Numbered from the stretch's first letter, positions 45,710 through 57,815 are shown. The stretch: 64,000 bases of DNA from Xiphydria camelus (GCA_963678675.1 OY783194.1:16439421-16503420); one strand, 5' to 3'. A program made the numbers and translations. Notes: generated by a model from the letters alone, not told the origin.

Positions 45710-46587
45710 CAGGGTGAGCCAAATGTATGGAAACGGTGGAATAACTTTCGAGGGAGACATTTTGAAGAAAAATGTTTCAAACAAAACATTTAGGATTTTT
45801 CCCTGGCCAACCAATGGTGACCTTGAATCTGACCATGAACTCGACCTTGAAGGTCATTCCAAGGTCAAGGTCGCTTTTTTAAATGGGAACCCCTATTTTT
45901 TATGGCGGATTTGGAAGGAGCGGAAAATTTTAAGTCCGAATATGACCTTTGACCTTGACCTTGGATTCAAGGTAAAGGTCAACGATCAAATAGGAAAGTT
46001 TTAGGTTTTTTCCCTGGCCATCTAATGGTAACCATAAATCTGACCTTGACCTCGACCTTGAAGTTCATTCCAAGTTCAAGGTATCTTTTTTAAATGGCAA
46101 CCTACATTTTTTATGGTGTTAACAACCGGCCACTTAAGGCAAGGTGACATGAGCACAAAATTTTGGATAAATCGGTGGATATTCCAAAATTTTGCCACTA
46201 TCTTGGATCCGTCATCTTGTATTGAAGTATTTTCAAAATCTATCTTCAGAATCGTAATCAGCAACCCAAAAAAACCCCCGTACCACCTAAAACTAAAACT
46301 TTCCTATTTGATCGTTGACCTTTACCTTGAATCCAAGGTCAAGGTCAAAGGTCATATTCAGACGTAAAATTTTCCGCTCCTTCCGAATCCGCCATAAAAA
46401 ATAGGGGTTCCCATTTAAAAAAGCGACCTTGACCTTGGAATGATCTTCAAGGTCGAGTTCATGGTCAGATTCAAGGTCACCATTGGATGGCCAGGGAAAA
46501 ATCCTAAATATTTTGTTTAAAACATTTTTCTTCAAAATGTCTCCCTCGAAAGTTATTCCACCGTTTCCATACATTTGGCTCACCCTG
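45710..46587. mobile_element. TA-flanked palindrome (CAGGGTGAGCCAAATG ends)
   Basis: CAGGGTGAGCCAAATGTATG and complement are flanked by TA (45708-45709, 46588-46589). The arms are ~350 bp with many GACCTTGA/TCAAGGTC words, and frames are mirrored. No transposase. Confidence 0.7.
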
Positions 46588-46613
46588 TATATATCTATAT
46601 ATATATAAATGAA

Positions 46614-46651
<38 letters not shown>
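46614..46651 (+). repeat. (GTCT)n microsatellite
   Basis: About nine tetranucleotide units at the Helitron 5' end, a common feature of insect Helitrons. Confidence 0.9.
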
Positions 46652-46652
<1 letters not shown>

Positions 46653-47674
46653 ATGTCTCTTATGGCTTTCTAAACCGTTCATCCGATTGCGATGAAATTT
46701 TGGGAAATGGTTGGACGTATGCCCGCGATGGTTTCTGAGTTAGTAAATCTTATACAGGGTGTTCAAAAAGTCCCGGTACGGCCGATTATCTCAGCGGGAA
46801 AACATTTTAGAGAAACATGTTTAATACAAAACTTTAAGGATTTTCCCTTGGCTACCCAGTGGTCGTATTGGATTTGACCTTGACCGTGACCTTTAAGGTA
46901 ATATCAAATGCCTTCATAAACCGTTCATCCGATTGCGATAAAACTTTGGGGAATGGTTGGACGCATGCCCGCGAAGGTTTCTGAGTTAGTAAATCTTATA
47001 TAGGGTGTTCAAAAAGTACCGGGACTGATGATTATTATGCCTTCCTAAACCGTTCATCCGATTGCGATGAAACTTTGAGGAATGGTTGGACGCATGCCCG
47101 CGAAGGTTTCTGAGTTAGTAAATTTTATACAGGGTGTTCAAAAAGTCCAGGCACAGCTGATTATCTCAGCGGGAAATCATTTTAGAGAAAAACGTTTAAT
47201 ATAAAACTTTTAGGATTTTTCCCTGGCTACCCAATGGTCATATTGGATTTGACATTGACAATGACTTTCTAGGTAAAATTGATTTTTTAAAATCCGAACC
47301 TCTATTTTATATACCGGAAATGAAAAGAGCGGGAAATTTCACGTTCAAATATGTCCTTGACCATTATTTCCATGTGACCTTTATGGTCAGCGGAGGTCAA
47401 ATTGAGGTCAAGTAGAGTTCGGCTTCGTATCGTGAAAACTATGGGCCCTATACAAATTCTTTTTGATAGTAGGATTTAGGATTTTTTAGTGGCTGTACAA
47501 TGGTGATATTGTATTTGGTCTTGACCTTGACCTTCATTTGGAATCTCTTACATCTGACATAATATTCCAAATCAGTTACACGAAAAATCCCTTAGTGCCA
47601 ACCAAATTTAATCGAGGTAACAATTATCACTGTTAAATTCAAAGGCGAAGACGTCCTCATTCACGCATACCTAT

Positions 47675-47923
47675 ATGATTTCCAACGATTTAACATTCGA
47701 ATTCAAGCGGCTCCAGTTCCCTTTGCGTCTTGCTTTTGCTATTACCATCAACAAAGCACAAGGTCAATCGTTGACTATTGCTGGCTTAAATTTGGAAAAT
47801 TCATGTTTTTCACACGGCCGATTGTATGTGGCTTGCTCCAGAGTTGGCACACCGAAAAATTTATACGTTTTTACTCCAAATAAAAAAATAAAAAACATTG
47901 TCTATCCGCTGGCCTTAAGATAA
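47675..47923 (+). pseudogene. Helitron helicase C-terminal fragment
   Basis: 82 codons, matching the last ~80 residues of PIF1-type Helitron helicases, with the Q-G-x-S motif V and the C-S-R motif VI arginine. It lacks Walker A/B and the HUH replication initiator, so it cannot act alone. Confidence 0.75.
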
Positions 47924-48085
47924 ATTAATAAAATAAATATACTTTCCAATTTAAATTAAATACATGTGTTTTTTTAGCGTAGCATGGCTCCCTACCTATG
48001 AGTACAGATATCTGCTAAAAATTCATTAAGTGACGACCAAAATCAATCCACAATCTACCCGTGCGAAGCCGGGACGGGCTGCTAG

Positions 48086-49168
48086 TTATGTATATAAAAA
48101 TGAATGTTTGTCTGTCTGTCTGTATGTCTCTTATGCCTTCCTAAGCTGTTCATCCGATTGCTATGAAACTTTGGGGAATGGTTGGACGCATGCCCGCGAA
48201 AGTTAGTAAATCTTATACAGGGTGTTGAAAAAATCCCGGTACGGCTGATTATCTCAGCGGGAAATCATTTTAGAGAAAAATGTTTGATACAAAACGTTTA
48301 GGATTTTTCCCTGGCTACCCAATGGTCATCTTGGATTTGACCTTGACCATGACCTTCAAGGTCATATCAATGTCAAATTGATTTTTTAAATGGGAACCCC
48401 TATTTTTGATACCGGAAATAAAAAGACCGAGAAATTTCACGTTGAAATATGTCCTTGACCATTTTTTTTCATGTGACCTTTATGGTCAGTGGAGGTCAAA
48501 TTGAGGTCAAGTACAGTTTGGCTTCGTACCATGAAAGCTATGGGCCCTATAAAAATTCTTTTTGATAGTAGGGTTTAGGATTTTTCCGTGGCTATACAAT
48601 AGTGATATTGAATTTGACCTTGACCATGAACTTCATTTGGAATTTCTTACATCTGACATAATATTCCAAATCAGTTACAGGTAAAACCCCTTAGTGCCAA
48701 CCAAATTTAATCGAAGCAACAATCATCACTGGCAAATTCTAAGGCAAAGACGTACTCATTCACGCATACCTATGATTTCCAACGATTTAACATTCGAATT
48801 CAAGCAGCTCCACTTCCCTTTACGTCTTACTTTTGCTATTACCATCAACAAAGCACAAGGTCAATCGTTGACTATTGCTGGCTTAAATTTGGAAAATTCA
48901 TGTTTTTCACACGGCCAATTGTATGTGGCTTACTCCAGAGTTGGTATACCCAAAAATTTACACGTTTTACTCAAAATAAAATAAAAAACATTGTCTATCC
49001 GTTGGCCTTAAGATAAATTAATAAATGAAATATACTTTCCAATTTAAATTAGACATGTTTTTTTAGCGTAGCATGGCTCCCTACCTATAGATATCTGCTA
49101 AAAATTCATCAAATGACGGCCAAAATTAATCCATAATCTACCTATGCGAAGCCGGGTCGGGTCGCTAG
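48086..49168 (+). mobile_element. Helitron remnant, copy 2 (tandem)
   Basis: It follows CTAG of copy 1 directly with TATAAAAATGAATGTTTGTC and ends CGGGTCGGGTCGCTAG. It carries the same helicase tail at 48780-48984, with several changed residues. The AT-rich TC start is lost. Confidence 0.7.
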
Positions 49169-50219
49169 TTGTAAAAAAATTACAAATTCAAATATGTGGT
49201 ACGATGCTCCCTCAGGGATACAGGATAATAATGGCGCGCGACGTCGATACAAACAGTACAAAATATAGAATTATACAAATATTAGGGGGGTATTGTCATC
49301 TAGCACCCCCTAATCGGGCCCGCCTTAATTAACAAAACTTTATTCTCCGATCGGCGGGCCCGTAAATTATACTAGGATAATCCCCCGGCACTCCAGTCCA
49401 TCTGGGGATGTATTGCCGCCTTAATATTAAATGTACAACACAGAACACCGCAACAGAAATCCAAGGGGCGCTATAGGATCCGCCGTACAGTGTTTCAAAA
49501 TTGAGAAGCGGCGGCAAAAAATCGAAAAATTGTATAATTTGTCGGAAAATATATATTTAAGGATTTTTGGGGTTGCTAATAACGTATCTGATATCAGATT
49601 TTGAAAATTCCAAATAGCGGACTCAAAATGGCCGACATTTTTGTTGAAAAATAGATAAAGGTATTAAAATTAAATAAAAGTTAACTAATTTCAAGACAAT
49701 AGCACTAAATTTATTGACATTACAAAAACTAGTAAAATAATATTAGAATTATGAAACAACCGCAACTACTCTAATTTTTGATTGGAACATACATCGTATT
49801 CGGAATCATGGGAACTCTAAAGAAGATATTTTCAATATCTTCACTTTATTGACATCGGAATCTTCATCTGTGCATGAAAAGTTTTAATCGTCTTCAACAT
49901 ATCTTGCCTGCTAAGGTAAAACAGTATATGCGAAAAAAATGAGTTCCGAAAAAAATTACTTTTTGTGTTTTCTTAGTGCCGTTTAGCAATTTTTAGAGAT
50001 AGATAAACGAAACTTGGAACATAAATTGAGCAGAGTATTATCAAACATTGTGCGACAAACTGCCACAAACTTACCTAATTTTCTTTTAAAATTTGCTGAA
50101 AAAGTATCATAGTTATACTGTTTTACCTTAGCATGCAAGATATGGAGAGCCATCTGAAGACAAGAGCAGTTTCATTGTGTTAATAGATAAACTTTTTGCC
50201 TTCTTTGGAATAACTTTTT
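49169..50219. other. AT-rich non-coding stretch
   Basis: GTAAAACAGTATA and TACTGTTTTACCTTAGCA lie in inverted order (49915, 50119), so a small decayed hairpin may be here. No gene. Confidence 0.35.
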
Positions 50220-52552
50220 TCATGTCGGTATGAGAGGATCGGAAGATGTCAGCAACTGAAAAACGTCTTCCATAGTTTTTTCTCGACAAATTTTTCTGGA
50301 AAATCCTTCAGGGTATCTTTTATAATCTTTGTTTCTGGCTTCCTGGGCGTCTTCCGAGAGTTCTTCAATTAGAAGGTTATTCTTCAAGGATTAAAGCATT
50401 CTGCAAAACGAATATAAATTAGCATACAAAATACGCATTTGAGTAAGTATAGAAAGTACAAAACCTTGAACTTAGCGACATAATTGTTTTGAATTATGAA
50501 AAATTTTTAAGTTTTACTCATCCAAAAGTAGCTCATTTACATACAATAATGTAGAACACAAATATTATAGACATACTGTAAATTACTCACCGCAATAATT
50601 ACTTTCATGGTAAGCCATGTTTCCTCACTCGTGTAGAATTTGTCGATTCCTCTTACACACATTTGCCATTTTTGCCTTATTTTAATTAAAAGCATTTTCA
50701 AATTATTCTTTGCATTTGAATGAATTTTGAATGGAGCATTGCTCGTTTTGCTCAATTTGCTTTCTATGGTTCTTAGCTGTGTGTTTAAATCGTTATTCCA
50801 CACGTCCTTGACCATAAGAAATATATCCTTTCGAGAACATACCAATAGGGAGGTTCGGTAATTTTTTTTTTTAATGAAAATCGATAGAACTTGGGTCACA
50901 AAAACGTTAACCGAAGTTGTAGCGCAAAATATTAAGAGTTAATCGTGCTATAAATATTTAAAAATCATGAATTGACACGAGGCTAGAAAACGGGACCTCG
51001 ACACGAGGCTACGTTGCGTGACGTCAGTTGCCAGACACCCCCGCCACAACGTCCAAACTATGCTCGCAACGAGTAGATTTACCGTAGAAAATGCAACAGC
51101 CAGCAGTACGTATTAAGTAGTAGTGGCTTCAGCGCGGGTTTTAACGTCCACACGTCGAAAAATCACATACACTTCGTTGTTGCTGTCTCGGAACTAACTA
51201 TTTCTTATTTAGTAGACGCTGCAAAGCCCGTTTAGAAGGGACAGAGTGACCAGAAATCACTCTGTATCAAGCTACACACCACAATGCTCATCTGGGCCGC
51301 TAGGTCCGCCGGGTTTTTTCCGGTTGTAAAGTATTGGAAACTTTTTAGCAAGGGTAGAGTTATAAATCTGTACCCTCTCTCTCTCTCTCTTACCTTTCCT
51401 TTGCGATAATAAATCATATTCTTAACCCTTTCACTCACGAATTCTTATTTTTACAGCCATACAATTGATAACGTATATTCCAGCTCTTCGATGCTTTAAA
51501 TTTTAATTTTTTTTAATAAAAATTTTTTTTTTTGGCATAAATTTAATTTTTTTAGTTTATTTATAAATTTAATTTTTAATTCGTATGGCGATATATGCCT
51601 TATATGTTCGTTACAATGTCCACGAATGTACTTCTTGTGAACAAACGGTCAAAAAATTCTAATTTATGACCTTATATATACATTAATCCACGTGTCCACA
51701 TTTGTGGTCACCATGAGCGAAAGGGTTAAACTTAGGATTATAAATATCTAACATCGAGCAGTTTTTGCTTATTTCAATACTCTCATCCAAGAAGTAATCG
51801 ATTAAATTAATGTAGAAGTTTTCTTATCTATAATAATTTGCTTTTGAGGAACATAACAATAGTCCAACATTTGTTGCTACGGATTAAGGAAAAACCCCAA
51901 AAGAAGACCTTAAACAGACCAAGTAATCATTATCATTCAATCTTAAATCTATGCTGATACATACATAGTTTGTAGATACAAATTACTCTTATATTCTAAT
52001 AAGGTTACATAAAAATTGATAGTATCGTGATTAAATTTATAAAAAATTAATATTCAACAGTAATCTTCATCATATGATACGTTAGGCAAATCTTTAATAC
52101 GTGCACTTCGTCGAAGTTTCTTTACTTCAGAATCTTTTAGGGAATTTACGTCAATCTTATTGTTTTTATCAACTTTATCTGCCTCAACAATAAGCCTTTC
52201 CTCAAATAGAAGCTTAGACCTTTTCCCTTCTGCCCATAGCTGATTCACCCCCGAAACATTTGCCGATCTAAGAGAGAGCCAGATAGTTAAATCACGTTCG
52301 CGCTATATGCCTGTACTGCTCCCCAGGAGAAGGCGGAGCTTGTGTCTGGCAAGTGACGTCAAACCAATAAGAAAACGTTCTCGTCCCTAACGTTATCGCC
52401 GGAGTTACAATGTGCAATTTGAAGTAGTAAATTTTATTTTTTGTGAAAAATTCTTTCACGTACATGGTTACTTACACATGCATAATAGTTTCCATAGAGA
52501 AATAATATAAAATATTTTTGGTCCGAACCTCCCTATTCCCCTGTACCTGAAC
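50220..52552 (-). pseudogene. Conserved arthropod transposon-derived protein, C-terminal exons, split by an insertion
   Basis: Minus-strand exons: 52552-52534 joined in frame to 50847-50591 (SRKDIFLMVKDVWNNDL .. KIRQKWQMCVRGIDKFY) across the 50848-52533 element, donor GTGAGT; then 50400-50220 after TTTTGCAG, reading LLIEELSEDAQEARNKDYK and FSRKICREKTMEDVF to a stop. The EA-RNK..Y..-F-RK-SR pattern is a widespread arthropod family, probably transposon-derived, that I cannot name. A stop or shift at the start of the last exon breaks it. Confidence 0.5.
50848..52533. mobile_element. TA-flanked 1.7-kb element (GGGAGGTTCGG ends)
   Basis: GGGAGGTTCGG and CCGAACCTCCC are flanked by TA (50846-50847, 52534-52535). 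An inner inverted pair, TGACGTCAGTTGCCAGACAC and GTGTCTGGCAAGTGACGTCA, lies at 51019 and 52340. A minus 64-codon frame (52248-52054, RRSARIKDLP) is not recognised. The insertion splits a coding exon. Confidence 0.65.
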
Positions 52553-52714
52553 CTGTGATTACAAAAACACCTTATGTTCAATTGAAGTTGTTTTAATAGT
52601 TGTTTTATAGACTTAAAAATGTACGTAACACACAGTTGCTGCATGCTTAATTTTACCGTTGAAAGCAATAACACACTAATCTATGATTAATTATACGAAA
52701 ATGAACACCATATA

Positions 52715-52975
52715 CCCGAGTCGAAATTTAAGTCATCAAACGGTCATCGAAGTCGTCGATCGCGTCGGTCATTCCATTGTGTTTCCAAACACAATAGAAA
52801 GCCGACGTCGATCGATCATTTAGGCGTTCTAGTACTGAATCCCCACTCTAGCCAAAAAGGGTAGCGTTGAAATTTCGAGAACCGCTTATGCTAGTATCGA
52901 AGGACTAATCATTTAGGCGTTCTAGTACTGAATCCCCACTCCAGCCGAAATAAGACATAAAATTTTCAAACAGCT
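52715..52975. repeat. Family F repeat copy (CCCGAGTCGAAATTTTAGTC)
   Basis: It shares GAGTCGAAATTT, CATCAAACGGTC, GTCGTCGATCGC and the TCCCCACTCCAGCC blocks with 57430-57815 and 61570-62036. Confidence 0.6.
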
Positions 52976-53173
52976 CAATCGTGGACTTACAAGGGGACCC
53001 TTCGAAAGTCGGAGCACCGATTGTAATGAATTTTTTTTTATAAATAAAGGGAAGTCCCCTGAGTAACGCTCATACTTTACTTTTGTCCAATGCGCCTTTG
53101 TTTATTTTAAAAAAAAAGAAATTGTTTTGACGCGTAAAGTGTGTACTGTAATGTAATATTCGGTATCCAAGAT

Positions 53174-53246
53174 AACGGCGTGGCGCAGTCGGCTAAGGCA
53201 TAGACTTACCACGCGGGCATCCCGCGTTCGATTCCCGTGCATGCAC
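53174..53246 (+). other. tRNA-like stretch (Pol III A and B boxes), left arm
   Basis: A-box TGGCGCAGTCGG (53181-53192) and B-box-like GCGTTCGATTC. The D-arm is good. The anticodon arm does not pair, and GCGGGCATCCCGC would fold on its own. Probably a tRNA-derived promoter, not a translating tRNA. Confidence 0.6.
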
Positions 53247-53562
53247 TATCTTTTTTTTTTGCCAATTTCGAACTTTTTCACTTTTTTTATTATTCAAACT
53301 ATTGCTACTAATCTTTAGAAGTAAAATAAATCTAGGTAAGGCGAAAAAACAAAATTTAAACACGTTCAATTACAAAAAGCATTTTCATTTATTCGTAACA
53401 AGTGAAATTTTAAATTTAATTGGTATACTTATCGCTAATTCCATCGGACGATTCCGATGGTGATTCTGGGGCCGACATCTTACATACTTCAGGATAATAA
53501 ATATCATATAAACACTTAAACACAAAATCTCTTTACACCAAGCACATTTCATAAACGTTGCC

Positions 53563-53866
53563 TTCGAATGACACTTACCTGGTGTTGACGTCACGAGTGA
53601 ATTACCACCAAATTTAATGAATGTTTCGTAGGAAAATGAGTAATTTGCACTTACCCGGCATTGACGTCATTTAATGTGAAGCATAGAAATTGTTACCAAA
53701 ATTTCACTAATTGCCTTCGAATGACACTTACCTGGTGTTGACGTCACGAGTGGATTACCACCAAATTTAATGAATGTTTCGTAGGAAAATGAGTAATTTG
53801 CACTTACCCGGCATTGACGTCATTTAATGTGAAGCATAGAAATTGTCACCAAAACTTCACTAATTT
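53563..53866. repeat. 150-bp direct dimer
   Basis: TTCGAATGACACTTACCTGG starts at 53564 and 53714. The two units are nearly identical (CATTGACGTCATTTAATG). Confidence 0.85.
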
Positions 53867-54030
53867 GCCTTCGAATGATTAGTAACAATCGTTCAAAATA
53901 TAGTTTTAAATGCAAAAAAATTTTTTATTCACGTTACCTAGATTTATTTTACTTCTAAAGATTAGTAGCAATAGTTTGAATAATAAAAAAAGTGAAAAGT
54001 TCGAAATTGGCAAAAAAAAAAAAGATAGTG

Positions 54031-54103
54031 CATGCACGGGAATCGAACGCGGGACGCCCGCGTGGTAAGTCTATGCCTTAGCCGACTGCGCCACGCCGTT
54101 ATC
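54031..54103 (-). other. tRNA-like stretch, right arm
   Basis: Complement of 53174-53246 with one or two changes, thus divergent transcription outward from both arms is possible. Confidence 0.6.
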
Positions 54104-54283
54104 TTGGATACCGAGTATTACATTACAGTACACACTTTACGCGTCAAAACAATTTCTTTTTTTTTAAATAAACAAAGGCGCATTGGACAAAAGTAAAGTA
54201 TGAGCGTTACTCAGGGGACTTCCCTTTATTTATAAAAAAAAATTCATTACAATCGGTGCTCCGACTTTCGAAGGGTCCCCTTG

Positions 54284-54715
54284 TTAGAAAATTTTTTCCG
54301 CTTCACTGCATGTCGCTGCGCATGCGTCCCAGTCGGTTCGCGCATAGACGCTGTGCACTCTAGTGGCAAGGGTAAGCATTAAAAACGTTACATTTTGTAC
54401 ACGGTATATAGGGAAAGTTAATATTTTGTGAGAATTAGTAACAAATCCTATATAAAAGAAAGGTTGTTTTTCATTATGCCGAAGTCGAGACAATCGTATT
54501 GCATAGTGGGGTGGAAAAATCGCCCTAAAAAAGAAGAAGTATATGGCATACTTTCAAATCTACTTTATATTTTGATTCAAGATTTGGTCAAGAAAAAAGA
54601 TGCGCCATTTTTGATTCGTGAGTGTGGGGCTCGGGAAACAGTTAGCAACGGTACCTTCGCCCTTTGGACACAGACTCGGCCAGCCCCAGCGTAATTGGCT
54701 GTTCCACCGACTCGA
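54284..54715 (+). mobile_element. Repeat with THAP-like start exon, copy 1
   Basis: A TATA box (CTATATAAAAG, ~54450) precedes ATG at 54476. The peptide MPKSRQSYCIVGWKNRPK resembles the opening of THAP zinc fingers (C-x4-C, then NR), but the second cysteine is W. A donor-like GTATAT follows after ~20 codons. The rest of the frame is non-conserved. Copy 2 is at 57816-57936 plus 58466-59100. A THAP link would suit a P-element-like transposon; this is a weak call. Confidence 0.35.
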
Positions 54716-56870
54716 TTTGTCAATTCCCGGGAAAATTTATAATTAATTAAAAACTATCGAAGTTCTGGCCCTAAGCCACTTTAATCGTTCATTTCTCCTA
54801 TATTATTTACTCAATCAAACAAATGCAGCTACCAATTTGTAGCGGAAAAAGTTTACTATAAAATTGATGCGAGAACCGACATGACAAAATGCACGGTTAA
54901 TTTGTAATAATTTTTTTAATGTAATTTCTGAGCATTTTTCGCCAAGCAATTAGCTGTTCCCATGGCAACCACGACGGCGACGACGAGGACAGCGACAACG
55001 AGGACGAGGACGACGGCGACAAGGATGGCGACTGCGAGGACGAGGACGACGGCGACAACGAGGACGACGGCGACTACGAGGATGGCGACGGCGACGACGA
55101 CGCCGACGCAACGTATTGAACGGAGAGGAGAATAACGACGTGATGCTGCTGCAGAAGCTTGGGGGAGCGCCGCGATAGCAGCGCAGGGGCGATAGCCCCC
55201 CGAGGGTTGACGAGAAAAGCGAGTAGGAGGTGGAGCCCTCTAGTATTCAAATATAACATAAGTTTTTGACAAAATCTAAGAAAAATATGTTTAGTTCTGG
55301 TATGTTTATGTCTGACTGTTTAGCTTACTATTCCATGCATATCTCTTATCGTTTCAAAATTCAATAATAAAGATAAAAACATTATTACAATAATATATTA
55401 TGCAAAAGATGTTTGCAAAAAGCACTAAGATAACATAATATAATGAGATTATGATACTAGAGCAACAAATGTTATGTTAACAAAGATAAACACATATTAC
55501 AACAATATATTATTATTACAATATATTATTATCACAATATATTATGCAGTACATTGTTACTAATGTGTTATACAATAATATATATTATTTTTCATTACTA
55601 TTCATCTGCATTTCAGTATTATTCAATATACGCACAGGGTCACGGATTCTGTCGCTAGGAACTTTCTAAAATGTAATTTGTAAACAACTAGCCAATGAAG
55701 AATTAATTCTCACGCCCTCATTAGCTACAGTGGCGTTTACCCTCGCTAACCAGCGACGGAATCAGAGTCCCTGGGTATATATATATACTCCGACTCTGAT
55801 TCCGTCGCTGGTTAACGAGGGTAGACGCCACTGTAGCTAATGAGGGCGTGAGAATTAATTGTTCATTGGCTAGTTGTTTACAAATTACATTTTAGAAAGT
55901 TTCTAGCGACAGAATCCGTGACCCTGTGCGTATATTGAATAATACTGAAATGCAGATGAATAGTAATGAAAAATAATATATATTATTGTATAACACATTA
56001 GTAACAATGTACTGCATAATATATTGTGATAATAATATATTGTAATAATAATATATTGTTGTAATATGTGTTTATCTTTGTTAACATAACATTTGTTGCT
56101 CTAGTATCATAATCTCATTATATTATGTTATCTTAGTGCTTTTTGCAAACATCTTTTCCATAATATATTATTGTAATAATGTTTTTATCTTTATTATTGA
56201 ATTTTTAAACGATAAGAGATACGCATGGAATAGTAAGCTAAACAGTCAGACATAAACATACCAGAACTAAACATATTTTTCTTGGATTTTGTCAAAAACT
56301 TATGTTATATTTGAATACTAGAGGGCTCCACTCCTACTCGCTTTTCTCGTCAACCCTCGGGGGGCTATCGCCCCTGCGCTGCTATCGCGGCGCTCCCCCA
56401 AGCTTTTGCAGCAGCATCACATCGTTACTCTCCTCTCCGTTCAATACGTTGCGTCGGCGTCGTCGTCGCCGTCGCCATCCTCGTAGTCGCCGTCATCCTC
56501 GTCCTTGTCATCGCCGTCGCCATCCTCGTCCTTATCATCGCCGTCGCCATCCTCGTCGTCGCCGTCGTCCTCGTTGTCGCCGTCGCTGTCCTCGTCGTCG
56601 CCGTCGTGGTTGCCATGGGAACAGCTGATTGCTTGGCGAAAAATGCTCAGAAATTACATAAAAAAATTATTATAAATTAACCGTGCATTTTGTCATGTCG
56701 GTTCTCGCATCAATTTTATAGTAAACTTTTTCCGCTACAAATTGGTAGCTGCATTTGTTTGATTGAGTAAATAATATAGGAGAAATGAATGATTAAAGTG
56801 GCTTAGGGCCAGAACTTCGATAGTTTATAATTAATTATAAATTTTCCCGGGAATTGACAAATGATACATT
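54716..56870. mobile_element. 2.1-kb palindrome with GAC/GTC-rich arms
   Basis: It is symmetric around ~55780: TTGTCAATTCCCGGGAAAAT near 54720 matches 56865 in reverse. Arms of ~1.06 kb contain a 170-bp GACGACGGCGACGAGG-type imperfect triplet run (54965-55120; 56455-56610), AT-rich blocks and an inner CACGGATTCTGTCGC hairpin. A third copy is one arm at 60105-61440. Arginine-rich or threonine-rich frames are the translated triplet run. Confidence 0.8.
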
Positions 56871-56912
56871 TTGATATGTTAATATTGGAACCTCCAGCTA
56901 TCGATTGGTGTA

Positions 56913-57238
56913 CCGTATGTCCGCGATCATTTGAACCATAGGAAAATTGCGAGTTTTGCATGAGCACCCCTTTGGGTCTCCTCGTCCAATAGAATCACCG
57001 GAGAAGCGTGAATGCGCATGCGTAGTCATCCGCGAGTGTGGCGTCGTCAGCAAGTTCAGATCGATTATTTCGATAACCGATCTGAACTTGATGACGACGC
57101 CACACTCGCGGATGACTACGCATGCGCATTCACGCTTCTCCGGTGATTCTATTGGACGAGGAGACCCACGGGGGTGCTCATGCAAAACTCGCAATTTTGC
57201 TATGGTCTGTTTGATCGCGGACATACAGTACAAGAAGT
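56913..57238. mobile_element. Foldback family E copy 1 (CCGTATGTCCGCGATC)
   Basis: CCGTATGTCCGCGATCATTT / ..GATCGCGGACATACAG with TA outside both (56911-56912, 57239-57240). The arms carry GAATCACCGGAGAAGCGTGA and CATGCGCATGCG. The centre is AGATCGATTATTTCGATAACC. Confidence 0.75.
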
Positions 57239-57261
57239 TGGGCTTCAGGGCATGAAAAGTA

Positions 57262-57815
57262 CCGTATGTCCGCGATCATTTGAACCATAGGAAAATTGCG
57301 AGTTTTGCATGAGCACCCCTTTGGGTCTCCTTGTCCAATAGAATCACCGGAGAAGCGTGAATGCGCATGCGTAGTCATCCGCGACGACGACGACGCGAGC
57401 CCCTCGGCTTCTTTTACAGAATTTGCACTTTTGGAAGCCTACCCGAGTCGAAATTTTAGTCATCAAACGGTCGTCGGAGTCGTCGATCGCGTCGTTCTGA
57501 CCACCCGCATCCCGAGTCGAAATTTTAGTCCTCAAACGGTCATCGGAGTCGTCGATCGCACCGGTCATTCCATTGTGTTTCCAAACACAATAGGAAACCG
57601 ACGTCGATCGCATCGTAAGGGTAATCGTTTAGGCGTTCTAGTACTGAATCCCCACTCCAGCCAAAAAGGGTAACGTTGAAATTCCGAGAACCGCTTATGC
57701 TAGTATCGAAGGAGTAACTAGTACTGAATCCCCACTCCAGCCGAAATAAGACATACAATTTTCCAACGGCACACTCGTGGACTTAGAATATTTCTAACAG
57801 CTCAATCGTGGACTT
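57262..57815. repeat. Family E half-arm joined to family F repeat
   Basis: 57262-57382 is one family E arm preceded by TA (57260-57261). It then runs into CGACGACGACGCGAGCCC and a family F copy to 57815, with GTGGACTTAGAA twice near the end (57780, 57812). Confidence 0.6.

Larger units (their letters stand above)
46594..48085 (+). mobile_element. Helitron remnant, copy 1
   Basis: It starts TCTATATATATATAAATG and ends with a GC-rich hairpin (CGAAGCCGGGACGGGC) and CTAG, the TC..CTRR ends of Helitrons. At 47675-47923 the frame reads FPLRLAFAITINKAQGQS and YVACSRVG, the last helicase motifs of the Rep-Helicase protein. The Rep part and most helicase motifs are missing. Confidence 0.75.
52990..54283. 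mobile_element. Tc5-like foldback MITE with a tRNA-like sequence in each arm
   Basis: The ends CAAGGGGACCCTTCGAAAGT and exact complement have TTA outside both (52987-52989, 54284-54286). A related sequence at 57800-57830 reads CGTGGACTTAGAAAATTTTT without the element, so the target was CTTAG and TTA was duplicated, the Tc4/Tc5 pattern. The arms of ~350 bp each contain the tRNA-like stretch. The centre has a 150-bp dimer. No transposase. Confidence 0.8.

Noticed and set aside
45654..46004. 116-codon frame rich in DLE repeats
   Set aside because: Lies in one arm of the 45710-46587 palindrome and is mirrored at 46293-46682.
53174..53246. Possible functional tRNA gene
   Set aside because: No canonical anticodon stem, and it is duplicated in both arms of a transposon.
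56302..56628. Arginine-rich 108-codon frame
   Set aside because: It comes from the GTC/GAC triplet run of a palindrome. The mirrored arm gives a threonine/arginine frame.
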